NCBI RefSeq assembly: GCF_020882015.2
Contig: NZ_CP086555.2
Span: forward strand, 62,001-126,000
Length of the DNA: 64,000 nucleotides
Reading direction: 5' to 3'
From: Candidatus Borrelia undatumii
GTDB taxonomy: Bacteria > Spirochaetota > Spirochaetia > Borreliales > Borreliaceae
Position 1 is the first letter of the stretch, and the number at the start of each line of letters is the position of its first letter. The position numbers and the translations under genes were made by a program. Positions 49,210-58,270 of this stretch are shown here, piece after piece. Below the pieces are notes generated by a model, which saw only the letters and a program-made list of their open reading frames with translations, searched no databases and was not told the DNA's origin.

Positions 49210-49891
49210 AATTTCTTTTCCTTTTTTTAAAACACCTTAAATCTCTATCATAAAGAGAAACGGAATACTCTGGCCACAAAACATTGGAAAAAATAAACTC
49301 ACAATAAGCAACTCCCCATAAAAGAAAATTACTTATCCTCATCTCCCCCCCCGTACGTATTAAAAGATCAAGTTCATGAAGCTCTGGATTATCTAAAAAT
49401 CTTGCAAATTCAATTTCACTCAAAGACTCAAGTCCCAAATCACCCTTAAGGATCTTTCTAACTGCCCTAACTATTTCGTTTCGACCACCATAATTAATGG
49501 CCAAATTTAAAACAAGTCCATTAAAATTTTTAGTAAAATCAACGGCATCAGTAATAGATTCCCTTACCTTCTTTTCTAAAGTCTCAACCTCCCCGGAAAC
49601 TACTATTTTTATGCTATTTTCACTATAAAAATCAAATTCAGACTTCAAGTAGCTGGCAATCAAAAACATCAAGTAATCTATTTCACGTTTTCCCCTACTC
49701 CAGTTTTCCGTAGAGAACACGTAAAGGGATAAACATTTTATACCCAACTTAATAGAATGACTAACTATATCCCTAGCTCTCCTTAAACCCTCCTGATATC
49801 CCTCAAATACAGAAATACCTTTTTTTAAAGCCCACCTCCTATTGCCATCCATGATAATCCCAACGTGTAAAGGAAGATAATCCCTGTTCAT
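49199..49891 (-). CDS. uppS: Undecaprenyl diphosphate synthase
   Basis: 230 residues. Cis-prenyltransferase with the first signature [10 protein letters not shown], holding the catalytic Asp, and [13 protein letters not shown]; the C-terminal [17 protein letters not shown] is also present. Makes the C55 lipid carrier for peptidoglycan. It lies four bases after frr. Confidence 0.95.
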   Translation of the reverse strand: MNRDYLPLHVGIIMDGNRRWALKKGISVFEGYQEGLRRARDIVSHSIKLGIKCLSLYVFSTENWSRGKREIDYLMFLIASYLKSEFDFYSENSIKIVVSGEVETLEKKVRESITDAVDFTKNFNGLVLNLAINYGGRNEIVRAVRKILKGDLGLESLSEIEFARFLDNPELHELDLLIRTGGEMRISNFLLWGVAYCEFIFSNVLWPEYSVSLYDRDLRCFKKRKRNFGR

Positions 49892-49895
49892 AAAC

Positions 49896-50450
49896 TCAAA
49901 CTTCCATGATTTCTCTTGTTTTTAAATCCAAAATTTCATCTATTTTCTTAATATAAGAATTGATACCCTTTTGTAAATCATCTAAAATTCGACGTAAATC
50001 ATCTTCTGTAATCTCAGAATCCTTTTCCTGGCTCCTTGCTCTACTATTTAACTCCTGCCTAACATTTCTAACCATAACCTTGTACCCCTCAGCTATCTTT
50101 TTGGCTTGCTTCACTATCTCCTTGCGCCTCTCAACAGTCAATGCAGGAACTTTAATTCTAAGTACAGATCCATCGCTTGAAGGATTCATAGAAAGATCAG
50201 AATTAAGTATGGCCTGTTCTATCTTACCCAACAAAGTCCTATCCCAAGGCTGGATTACAACAAGCCTTGCTTCTGGAATACTAACATTAGCAACTCTAGT
50301 TAAAGGAGTCTTCTCCCCATAATAATCAACCAGTATTTTATCAAAAAGAACACTGCTAACTCTGCCTGTCCTCAAAGATTTATACTCATTCTCAAGAGAC
50401 AAAAGAACTTTACTCATTTTTCCATCCAATAAAGCCTTATATTCCTCCAC
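49896..50450 (-). CDS. frr: Ribosome recycling factor
   Basis: 184 residues, the usual length. Has the three-helix bundle and the [13 protein letters not shown] and [13 protein letters not shown] motifs. RRF and EF-G split the ribosome after termination. The start is GTG 50450, with AAGGAGG five bases upstream. The frame extends further up to 50507, but that part lies in tsf and gives no RRF residues. Confidence 0.95.
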   Translation of the reverse strand: MEEYKALLDGKMSKVLLSLENEYKSLRTGRVSSVLFDKILVDYYGEKTPLTRVANVSIPEARLVVIQPWDRTLLGKIEQAILNSDLSMNPSSDGSVLRIKVPALTVERRKEIVKQAKKIAEGYKVMVRNVRQELNSRARSQEKDSEITEDDLRRILDDLQKGINSYIKKIDEILDLKTREIMEV

Positions 50451-50488
50451 CCAAGCCTCCTTAAAATTAAAAGAACAACACCAAATTT

Positions 50489-51325
50489 TCATCCAACACG
50501 CAAACATTTAAAATCAATTATCTCTATATTGCTTAAAATTAACTTTGAAATCTCTCCAACCTTTTCTCTAACAGTGAATTTATCGTCCTTTACAAAACCC
50601 TGTTCCAAAAGAGAAATCTCCCCCAAATGCTTCTTAACTTTTCCAGCCACGATCCCTTTGACTATACTTTCAGGCTTCCCACTGCTTTCCATCTGCTTAA
50701 TAAATACCTCTTCTTGTTCCTTAACGTAATCGGGACAAATATCATCAACACTTAAATAAAGCGGAAAAAAAGCTGCCACATGCAAAGCCAAATCCATTGC
50801 AAGGCAATTTAATCTTTCATCTCTTATTTTAGAGGCATCGTCTACCCTTAATTTAACAAACACCCCTATTTTAGACTGCTCACCATGAAGATAATTCTTA
50901 ACAAGTTCATTAGATGAAATATGTGAAATAAAAATCTTCTTCACCTGAATATTTTCTTTTATCGTAGCTGCCAAATTCTTAATTCCATCTTCCTGTTCTT
51001 CATCCAAAGAATCTTTCCCGCTCTCGACCAATCTTTTTATTAAGGAATTCCCAAAAGCTACAAAATCACTATTCATAGCAACAAAATCCGTTTCACATGA
51101 AATAAGTAAAAGACCCACTCTCTCTCTATCTTTATAAGAAAACACACGACCCTCTCTGGCGTCTCTATCACTTCTCTTAACAGCCGATGCAATTCCCATT
51201 TCTCTAAGCCTCTTCCTGGCCACTTCAAAATCACCACCAGCAACTTCCAAAGCTTTCTTACAATCACCAAACCCAGCTCCAGTTGTATCCCTAAGCCTCT
51301 TTACCTCTTGAGGGCTAATGCTCAT
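50489..51325 (-). CDS. tsf: Elongation factor Ts
   Basis: 278 residues. N-terminal UBA-like domain ([23 protein letters not shown]), then the EF-Tu-binding core with [15 protein letters not shown]-Ts recycles EF-Tu-GDP. It is the second gene of the rpsB operon, 12 bases after rpsB. Confidence 0.96.
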   Translation of the reverse strand: MSISPQEVKRLRDTTGAGFGDCKKALEVAGGDFEVARKRLREMGIASAVKRSDRDAREGRVFSYKDRERVGLLLISCETDFVAMNSDFVAFGNSLIKRLVESGKDSLDEEQEDGIKNLAATIKENIQVKKIFISHISSNELVKNYLHGEQSKIGVFVKLRVDDASKIRDERLNCLAMDLALHVAAFFPLYLSVDDICPDYVKEQEEVFIKQMESSGKPESIVKGIVAGKVKKHLGEISLLEQGFVKDDKFTVREKVGEISKLILSNIEIIDFKCLRVG

Positions 51326-51337
51326 ACTACTCTCCTT

Positions 51338-52111
51338 CTACTCTTTTAGTTCTTTTTCGCCATCATCCTTAACTTCAATCTCATTTATTAGGTCCTCTTC
51401 ATTCAAATTCTCAACTATTTGAATCCCAACCTCCTTATCGCTCTCAAGGATGGCATCAGATATGACTTTAGTGAATAAAGCAACAGAACGAATTGCATCA
51501 TCATTACCGGGTATTGGGCAGTCAATGACATCTGGATTACAATTTGTATCAACTACTGAAATAATAGGAATGCCAAGACTCCTCGCCTCATTAATAACTA
51601 TTTGTTCTCTCCTTGGATCGATAATAAAAACCGCACCCGGAAGCTCCTCCATATCCTTAATCCCCGTCAAATTCTTAGCTAATTTCAACTTCTCACGATT
51701 AAGCTGAGAAACTTCTTTCTTGCTAATCATATCAAAAGTCCCATCAACTTCCATCTTTTCCAATTTTTTCAACTTTTGAACTGATTTTTTGATAGTATTA
51801 AAGTTTGAAAGCATACCCCCAAGCCACCTATTGTTTACATAAGGCATATCACTCCTTTTGGCTTCCTGTTCAATTATTTCACTCGCTTGCTTTTTAGTCC
51901 CAACAAACAATACCTTCTTGCCACTCTTTACCACATTCTGAACAAGCTCATAAGAATCCTTAATCCCCTGCAAAGTTTTTTGTAAATCCAAAATATGTAT
52001 TTCATTCCTCTCAGAAAAGATAAACCTTTTCATCCTCGGATCAAGCCTCTTTACCTGATGCCCAAAATGAACCCCGGCCTCTAAAAGACTCTTCATAGTA
52101 ATAACCGCCAA
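51338..52111 (-). CDS. rpsB: Ribosomal protein S2
   Basis: 257 residues. Starts [19 protein letters not shown], diagnostic of S2, from TTG 52111 behind GGGAGG. Other family marks are [13 protein letters not shown] and [15 protein letters not shown]. The C-terminal tail is acidic and longer than usual. It heads the rpsB-tsf-frr-uppS-cdsA-rseP operon. Confidence 0.96.
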   Translation of the reverse strand: MAVITMKSLLEAGVHFGHQVKRLDPRMKRFIFSERNEIHILDLQKTLQGIKDSYELVQNVVKSGKKVLFVGTKKQASEIIEQEAKRSDMPYVNNRWLGGMLSNFNTIKKSVQKLKKLEKMEVDGTFDMISKKEVSQLNREKLKLAKNLTGIKDMEELPGAVFIIDPRREQIVINEARSLGIPIISVVDTNCNPDVIDCPIPGNDDAIRSVALFTKVISDAILESDKEVGIQIVENLNEEDLINEIEVKDDGEKELKE

Positions 52112-52418
52112 AACAACCTCCCAAATCCCTCTCTCTTACTCACTATTTACATAGCGGATGTTATTTTTCTCTGTTAAGAATAGCACAAAATAAAACAATT
52201 GATAAGACCATTGCACCCAACTCCTAAGTCCATACACAACGATAAACAACATTTGAAATTGGATCCCCTCATTTAGGCATAAATAGTAAAAACAGTCAGT
52301 CCCCCAGCAAGATAAATGCACTAAACCCTAATCAAATTTTACTAACATAAAACAAAAATTACTCTTTAAAGCTCTTAAAAACTCCTCCCAAGTATATTAC
52401 AATAGCCAACTACTTCCC
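52112..52418. other. Leader region upstream of rpsB
   Basis: 307 bases without a convincing gene. A 61-codon minus-strand frame (52136-52321) is Cys/Tyr-rich, lacks a ribosome site and is probably not coding. Promoter-like matches on the minus strand are weak: TTGCTG-N16-TACTAT, upstream of 52260, is the best. The downstream half could hold an S2-responsive leader, but I could not draw a convincing structure. Confidence 0.45.
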
Positions 52419-52697
52419 CTATAAATCGTTCTTATTCCTCTCAGAAAACCTTAATAGAGATACAAATACTACCGAACCAATAATTGGAAACAGATAAAAC
52501 AGAAAATCTATCTGTCTATTATAATAGTCGGAATAAAAAAAAGATATAAAAAATAAAAACAGAACGCTCCCCAAAAAACTTACAAAATAAACCAATAAAA
52601 ATCCAAATCTTAACACACCGAAAAAGACAACAAAAAAACTTACCAAAAAAGAAACAACAATATTGGTCAAAATCAAATGAAAGAAAAATGTTATCAT
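52419..52697 (-). CDS. Small integral membrane protein, unknown
   Basis: 92 residues, very rich in Phe, Val and Leu, with three predicted helices (about 5-27, 30-52 and 64-82) and a short charged C-terminus. It is 12 bases after the lipoprotein gene and seems to be the last gene of the greA-recA-rpsA run. No family recognised. Confidence 0.65.
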   Translation of the reverse strand: MITFFFHLILTNIVVSFLVSFFVVFFGVLRFGFLLVYFVSFLGSVLFLFFISFFYSDYYNRQIDFLFYLFPIIGSVVFVSLLRFSERNKNDL

Positions 52698-52709
52698 GAC
52701 AAGCCTTAT

Positions 52710-53474
52710 CTAGGTCTCCAATCTAAAACTATCTAGACTTCCTATGTCTAGAATAACACCATAAAAATCATCTTCTATCACATTACCCACAGCCATAACG
52801 AAAATCACTAGATTATACTTAGGAGAAACATCTCTTGTAAAAAAATCATTGCTAATATGCTTAAGATCCACTGGCCTCTTATCTACATCTAAAACATTAC
52901 TCTTCTTAAGGGCTTCAGAAAATTCAGAATATAAGCCATCAACAACGTGGGACCTATATATGGTCATAGCATCGGTAATAAGAGGCGCAGAAGAATCACT
53001 ACCCTTCCTTACACTAATAAAGGCAGATCCAGGAGTGCTCTTTCTTAAGTCTTCAAAATTAAGTTCAAAATACAAAGGAAACTTCTTATCAACCCAACTT
53101 TTATCTAGTTTCAAAGTCGGTCTCCCTGAAAAACGCCTATGATTTAAATTTATCTTATAAAATCCTCTATTATTAAACTCAGAAACATTATTAAAAACTC
53201 CCTTCAAAGCGTCAAAATCTCTTTGAACCGTCTTTGTAAAGCTATCAGAATGGTAATTCGATCCCTCAGGATAGAACTTGTAGTATATATCAAACCCCTT
53301 AATCCTGGAAGTATTTGGCTTATTAAAATATCCAAGAGGCAACAAAAAAGCAAGGGTATCCCTAGAAGCCCTACTATCAACCTTAACAGGAGAATCAACT
53401 ATAACAATATCTTCGATGCCACACCCTAGAGCTAACAAAAAAAAACTTAATAAACTACCGAAACCTTTACTCAT
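52710..53474 (-). CDS. Putative lipoprotein of unknown function
   Basis: 254 residues. Signal peptide with lipobox LALGC (Cys18), so the mature protein is lipid-anchored. The mature part is soluble, with no Cys, and contains a polar tether (IEDIVIVDSPVKVDSRAS) and a mixed alpha/beta body. Whether it is at the surface or periplasmic cannot be told. It lies 17 bases after the TPR gene. Confidence 0.75.
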   Translation of the reverse strand: MSKGFGSLLSFFLLALGCGIEDIVIVDSPVKVDSRASRDTLAFLLPLGYFNKPNTSRIKGFDIYYKFYPEGSNYHSDSFTKTVQRDFDALKGVFNNVSEFNNRGFYKINLNHRRFSGRPTLKLDKSWVDKKFPLYFELNFEDLRKSTPGSAFISVRKGSDSSAPLITDAMTIYRSHVVDGLYSEFSEALKKSNVLDVDKRPVDLKHISNDFFTRDVSPKYNLVIFVMAVGNVIEDDFYGVILDIGSLDSFRLET

Positions 53475-53491
53475 TTCGCAATAAAGTCAAA

Positions 53492-54094
53492 TCATTTAAG
53501 CTGCAAAAGCTTATTCTTGGCTATATTTACATACAAATTATTTTCATAAGAAAAATTAGAAATCTGCTCATATACACTCACAGCCACATCTTTATCTTTA
53601 TCCTCAAAGATTAACGCCTTACCAAGTAAAGCTTTGATCTTCATAAACTCAAATTTTGTTTTCTTAATAAGATTATCATATGCCAATAAAGCATCCTCCA
53701 TTTGCCCCATTTTTTCATAAATCACAGCCTTATTAAGGTAAGCAATTTCTCTTTCAATCCACTTTGAATTAAGCACAATATCTAAATCATCAAGGGCTTC
53801 CCTGTATAACCCCTTGCTCTGATAATAAGTAGACCTTGCAAGATAAAATCTTGGAAAAAACTCATGTGAAACATCTGCTACCATACCTATATATTCCTTT
53901 ATTCTGAGTTCTATTCTACCCTTTTCCTCATCACTTTTTCCCCTTAAATAAAGATTTAAATCACCCTCAAGCTTCTCTACTATTTCCCCTCCTGTCTTAA
54001 CATAGTCAACATCCATAGAAATATAAAAAACAACTACGATACCCACAAAAACAATAATCAAAAGAATTCCTATAAAGACCCTACCTTTAAACAT
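53492..54094 (-). CDS. Membrane-anchored TPR protein, unknown
   Basis: 200 residues from ATG 54094, seven bases after AAGGA. One N-terminal transmembrane helix (about 6-27), then three TPR-like repeats (about 70-185, clearest LYREALDDLDIVL and MGQMEDALLAYDNLI). It overlaps the rpsA stop by eight bases, so it is coupled to S1 synthesis. Function unknown. Confidence 0.75.
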   Translation of the reverse strand: MFKGRVFIGILLIIVFVGIVVVFYISMDVDYVKTGGEIVEKLEGDLNLYLRGKSDEEKGRIELRIKEYIGMVADVSHEFFPRFYLARSTYYQSKGLYREALDDLDIVLNSKWIEREIAYLNKAVIYEKMGQMEDALLAYDNLIKKTKFEFMKIKALLGKALIFEDKDKDVAVSVYEQISNFSYENNLYVNIAKNKLLQLK

Positions 54095-55748
54095 CAGCAT
54101 TCCTTTTTAACAGATTTGCAAACGGCTTATAAGACTCATCATCATCTTCCTTAAACAAATAAGAAGAAATTTCCTCCCTTGATTCCTGGCTCTTATACTC
54201 TCTATAAGAAAGTAAAACCAATTTATTCTTAAAGTCAATATTTGTTAATATAACCTTAAGTTTATCTCCAACACTCAAATTATCAAAAATATCCATACTA
54301 GATTCTTTTGTATCTCCAAGTTGTATCTTACTAATAAACCCCATTATATCGTTATAAACTCTTACCTGAAGGCCCTTAGATTTTTTCTCAACAACTTCCA
54401 CCTCAAGAGAATCACCCTTCTTGTAGCTCCTAGCAAAATCATCCCAAGGATTCTCCTCCAACTGCTTAATTCCCAGTTTGATATTCTGTTTCCTTGCATC
54501 AAACTCAATAACTTTCCCGCTAATAGAACTTCCCACTTTAAAATAATCCTCAGGATTAACGTCATTTATCCAAGAAATGTCATATTTACTAATATAGGCA
54601 TCTATGCCCTCTTCAATATTAACAAAAGCGCCCGTTTTTGTTATATTCTTAACAACCCCCTGTATAACCTTTCCAACAGAAAATCTTTCAGATAAGTTGT
54701 CCCAAGGATTCCCATTAACTTGTTTAATACCCAAAGATATCCTTTGTTTCTCTTTGTCTATATCTAAAATCTTAACTTCTACAATTTGTCCAAGCCTAAC
54801 CACCTCCTGAGGGCTCTTTATCATCCTTACCCAAGAAAAATTGCTTACATGAAGAAACCCCGATATCTCGTTATCAAGTTCAACAACAGCCCCAAAGGGC
54901 AATATTTTAACAACTCTTCCCTTAACAACACTTTCAACCGCATATCTAGATTCAACAGAATCCCAAGGATTTGCCCTTAAAGCCTTAAGAGACAATTCCA
55001 TCTTCGCTGTCTTCAAGTTTATCTTGATGATTTTCAACCTCAGCCTATCGCCAACATGGATAAAATTTTCAATATTTTCGACACGAGTAAAGGCGATATT
55101 TCTTTTATTCAACATTCCCAAAACAAATTCCTTAATCCTTATAATGGCTCCATATTCTATGATCTTCTCAACAACCCCATCGACTATATCCCCCTCCTCA
55201 TAAGAACTAACAAGCTCTTTCCTCTTCTCAATCTCTCGTTCTTTCTCCAAAGTTCGTCTATCAAGAATAAGCCTCAAACCATCAGCCTTATTCGCCTCAA
55301 CAATATAAAACTCAATAACAGAACCTCTTTGTAATTTTTCATCCTTGGTTCTGGAGCTTAAATAAAAAGGCATAAACCCAGTAGTGTTATCATTAATCTG
55401 AACCTTATATCCACTCAATGTCTCAAACAAGACCTTACCCTTAATTACTTTTCTATTCGCAACATATTCATCAATATTATCTTGGAAACTCAAAGAATTA
55501 AGCTTTTCTACGCTAAGAATCAAACCCAACTCCCCTCCAATCCTCGTAACTACAGCATCAATCCTATCTCCAATATTTGGAATATTCTCAAACTCATCAA
55601 TATTAATAAAACCTTCAGATTTATACCCAATATCTACAAGCACATAATCCTTCATGATATTTACAACAACACCAGAAACATTACTCCCAATATCTACGCT
55701 TCCAAGAACCCTCAGATAATTTTCTTGCAAATCTTCTTGCTTTTCCAT
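54087..55748 (-). CDS. rpsA: Ribosomal protein S1
   Basis: 553 residues with six S1 RNA-binding repeats. The clearest are at about 185-260, 270-345 and 355-430 (GRVVKILPFGAVVELD, GVVKNITKTGAFVNIE). S1 helps the 30S bind mRNA. The start is ATG 55748, behind GAGGTGAGT; GTG two codons up is less likely. cmk lies 15 bases upstream, the classic cmk-rpsA pair. Confidence 0.93.
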   Translation of the reverse strand: MEKQEDLQENYLRVLGSVDIGSNVSGVVVNIMKDYVLVDIGYKSEGFINIDEFENIPNIGDRIDAVVTRIGGELGLILSVEKLNSLSFQDNIDEYVANRKVIKGKVLFETLSGYKVQINDNTTGFMPFYLSSRTKDEKLQRGSVIEFYIVEANKADGLRLILDRRTLEKEREIEKRKELVSSYEEGDIVDGVVEKIIEYGAIIRIKEFVLGMLNKRNIAFTRVENIENFIHVGDRLRLKIIKINLKTAKMELSLKALRANPWDSVESRYAVESVVKGRVVKILPFGAVVELDNEISGFLHVSNFSWVRMIKSPQEVVRLGQIVEVKILDIDKEKQRISLGIKQVNGNPWDNLSERFSVGKVIQGVVKNITKTGAFVNIEEGIDAYISKYDISWINDVNPEDYFKVGSSISGKVIEFDARKQNIKLGIKQLEENPWDDFARSYKKGDSLEVEVVEKKSKGLQVRVYNDIMGFISKIQLGDTKESSMDIFDNLSVGDKLKVILTNIDFKNKLVLLSYREYKSQESREEISSYLFKEDDDESYKPFANLLKRNADV

Positions 55749-55763
55749 ACTCACCTCTCTATA

Positions 55764-56417
55764 TCATTTTTTCAAGTCCAAAGCTCTCACGATGCTATCA
55801 CACACATCCTCTAAACATTCATAACTTGTATCAATATAAAAAACATCCCCAGTCAATTTCAGACTACCATACTCTTTGTTCTTATCAATTTCATCCCGTC
55901 TCTCCAGCGCACGCTCCAACTCACTTAAAGTCATACTCCCATTTCTTTGCCCATACCGTCTTAAAGCACGAACACTAACCGAAGCATCCAAATACACCTT
56001 AAGGTCTGCCTCTGAAAAGACTACAGTAGTAATATCCCTACCCTCTATTATATAATCGCCATCCTCTAATTTGATTATTTCTCTCAACTTTTTATTCACA
56101 ACATGCCTAACGCCTATATAAGAAGAATAAAGCGAAACTTGCATATCTATCTTTTCATTAAAAACATTATCGACCACGCTCTTATCATTAAGCAAAAACT
56201 CAGAACCGTTAAATTTGATATTATTTTGAGAAACAAGCTCCAAAATCTTACTTTCACTGAGCAAATCATATTCATTCAAGGTAAACTGTTGCGCAATTAA
56301 AGTTATTATTCTATAAAGATAACCAGAACTAATAAACTTAAACCCCAACCTCATTCCCAACTTTTTCGCAATTGAGCTTTTTCCTGAAGCCGAAGGTCCA
56401 TCAATTGCTATAATCAC
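55764..56417 (-). CDS. cmk: Cytidylate kinase
   Basis: 217 residues. P-loop [16 protein letters not shown] (about 5-20), the CMP-binding region EGRDITTVVFSEADLKVYLDA, and the lid Arg residues (RALRRYGQRNG). Phosphorylates CMP and dCMP. It overlaps the end of rluB by 17 bases and precedes rpsA. Confidence 0.95.
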   Translation of the reverse strand: MIIAIDGPSASGKSSIAKKLGMRLGFKFISSGYLYRIITLIAQQFTLNEYDLLSESKILELVSQNNIKFNGSEFLLNDKSVVDNVFNEKIDMQVSLYSSYIGVRHVVNKKLREIIKLEDGDYIIEGRDITTVVFSEADLKVYLDASVSVRALRRYGQRNGSMTLSELERALERRDEIDKNKEYGSLKLTGDVFYIDTSYECLEDVCDSIVRALDLKK

Positions 56418-57161
56418 TCAATACTCCCTTCCCCAAAAGCTCAGCCTTTAATCTATTAACCGTAGCTAAAGAAACAACTTTAATTTGACCCTCTTTTAAA
56501 TCATTTAGCTTAATATTACCTATCCTAACTCTATGAAGGGCCTTTAAAAAGATATTTCTACTTAAAAAAACTTTCCGAATCTCCCTGTTCCTACCTTCCG
56601 TCAAAACCAATCTAGCGGCATTCTTGTCAAGCATAACGTAAGATTTTAAACGAAAAACTTCCCCATTTATTCTTATCCCACGCTTAAAAGCAACAAGCAA
56701 ATTCTCATCAATACCCTTTTTTGATTCAACAACATACTCCTTTTCTATCTCACTCCTTGGATGAACAATACTATTTGCAAACTGCCCATCATTAGTGAAG
56801 AGTAAAAGACCAGAACTTTTAAAATCAAGCCTACCTACTGAAAATAACCTCTCCCTAAACAAAGGCTGAACCAAAGACACTGCCAATCTTCTACCATCTG
56901 GATCAAAATTAGAACAAAGATAACCCCTGGGCTTATGAAGAGCTACATAAAGCTTGCTTTCGATTTCGGGATCCCTAAAAACAAACACACGCCCCCTGCA
57001 CTCTACACTATCTCCCAAAACCACTTTATCTCCAAGCTTCGCAAGACTGCCATTTACCCTCACATTTTTTTTTTAATGAGATCCTCGCAAAACCTCCTTG
57101 AACCTAAGCCTTTCCTTGCCAAAAAAACATGAACTCTGAGTTCTTCAACTTCTATTTTCAA
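56401..57161 (-). CDS. rluB: 23S rRNA pseudouridine synthase RluB family, frame-split at an A10 tract
   Basis: The catalytic part (57063-56401, 220 residues) has the RluB/RsuA signature [17 protein letters not shown] with catalytic Asp. Its N-terminal S4 RNA-binding domain lies upstream in another frame: from TTG 57161, behind GTGAGG, it reads [20 protein letters not shown] and reaches TGA at 57062-57060. A run of ten A (mRNA; plus-strand T at 57065-57074) separates the frames. One extra A, or a -1 ribosomal slip, gives a continuous protein of about 253 residues with the normal fold. The gene overlaps recA and cmk. Either the split is rescued by slippage or it is a fresh lesion or a sequencing error. 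Confidence 0.82.
57065..57074 (-). other. A10 slippery tract inside rluB
   Basis: Ten A residues in the mRNA between the S4 and catalytic frames of rluB. Tracts of nine or more A are known to cause RNA-polymerase slippage in AT-rich bacteria, and A-rich heptamers also allow -1 ribosomal slips. Both would join the two frames here. Confidence 0.7.
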
Positions 57162-58260
57162 CGCTTTCCTCACCTAAACTAACCCCCCTATTCTGATCAA
57201 CGTTTAACCCCCCAGCTTCACAAAAGTTTCCAAAAATCATCTCTCTAAGCTTACTTTCAAGTTCACTAGCAAGCTCTTTTTCTTTTATAAGATAATTGAT
57301 AACACTTTCCCTGCCCTGCCCTAATTTATCATTTCCCATAGAATACCAAGAACCCGTCTTTTGTATTAAGTTATACCTAACCGAAGCATCCAATATACTA
57401 GCCTCACGAGAAATACCCTTCCCAAAATAGATAACAAGCTCTACCTTACGAAAAGGAGGAGCAACTTTATTCTTAACAACCTTGACCCTTATCTTATTAC
57501 CAACAACATCATCCGAAGAGCTTCCCGTAACTTGTTCAATTTTCCTAACCTCAAGACGAAGCGAAGAATAAAATTTTAAAGCATTTCCTCCTGTAGTAGT
57601 CTCAGGATTGCCAAACATAACGCCTATTCTCATCCTTATTTGATTAATAAACATAATACAAGAGTTAGATTTAGATAATATCCCCGTAATTTTTCTTAAA
57701 GCCTTACTCATCAATCTTGCTTGCAGTCCAATATGTGCATCCCCCATCTCTCCATCTATCTCCGCCTGAGGCGTCAAAGCCGCAACAGAATCAATAACAA
57801 TTAAATCAACTCCTCCACTTCTAATCAAATATTCAGCAATTTCAAGCGCCTGCTCCCCAGTATCAGGCTGACTAAGCCAAAGCTCATCAGTGTTTACACC
57901 CAAAGCCCTCGCATAAGCAGGATCAAGAGCATGCTCAGCATCAATAAAAGCCGCTATTCCGCCTCCCTTTTGAACCTCAGCAATTGCCTGAAGAGTCAAA
58001 GTAGTCTTACCAGAAGATTCTGGTCCAAATATCTCTACTATCCTCCCCTTCGGGTATCCCCCAACACCAATCGCCTCATCAAGTAAAATAGAACCGCTTG
58101 ATATACTCTCTATCCCCCTACCCACAGGAGACTCCCCCATCTTAATAAGGCTCCCTTTCCCAAAATCTTTCTCTATCTGAACTCTAGCAAGTTCAACAGC
58201 CTTCTCCTTATTCAGCCTATCACTCACACCGTTCCCTCTTCGACCCTCTAACTTCGACAT
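57145..58260 (-). CDS. recA: Recombinase RecA
   Basis: 371 residues. Walker [14 protein letters not shown], loop L1 region [19 protein letters not shown], loop L2 after [17 protein letters not shown]. It forms filaments on single-stranded DNA for strand exchange. AGAGGGAAA precedes ATG. The N-terminus has about 15 more residues than E. coli RecA. No LexA-type operator is seen upstream, in keeping with transcription from the greA operon and the absence of a classic SOS system in Borrelia. Confidence 0.96.
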   Translation of the reverse strand: MSKLEGRRGNGVSDRLNKEKAVELARVQIEKDFGKGSLIKMGESPVGRGIESISSGSILLDEAIGVGGYPKGRIVEIFGPESSGKTTLTLQAIAEVQKGGGIAAFIDAEHALDPAYARALGVNTDELWLSQPDTGEQALEIAEYLIRSGGVDLIVIDSVAALTPQAEIDGEMGDAHIGLQARLMSKALRKITGILSKSNSCIMFINQIRMRIGVMFGNPETTTGGNALKFYSSLRLEVRKIEQVTGSSSDDVVGNKIRVKVVKNKVAPPFRKVELVIYFGKGISREASILDASVRYNLIQKTGSWYSMGNDKLGQGRESVINYLIKEKELASELESKLREMIFGNFCEAGGLNVDQNRGVSLGEESVENRS

Positions 58261-58270
58261 TTTCCCTCTT

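Noticed and set aside
52136-52321. 61-codon minus-strand open frame upstream of rpsB
   Set aside because: No ribosome site, unusual Cys/Tyr composition and no family resemblance; it is more likely leader DNA.
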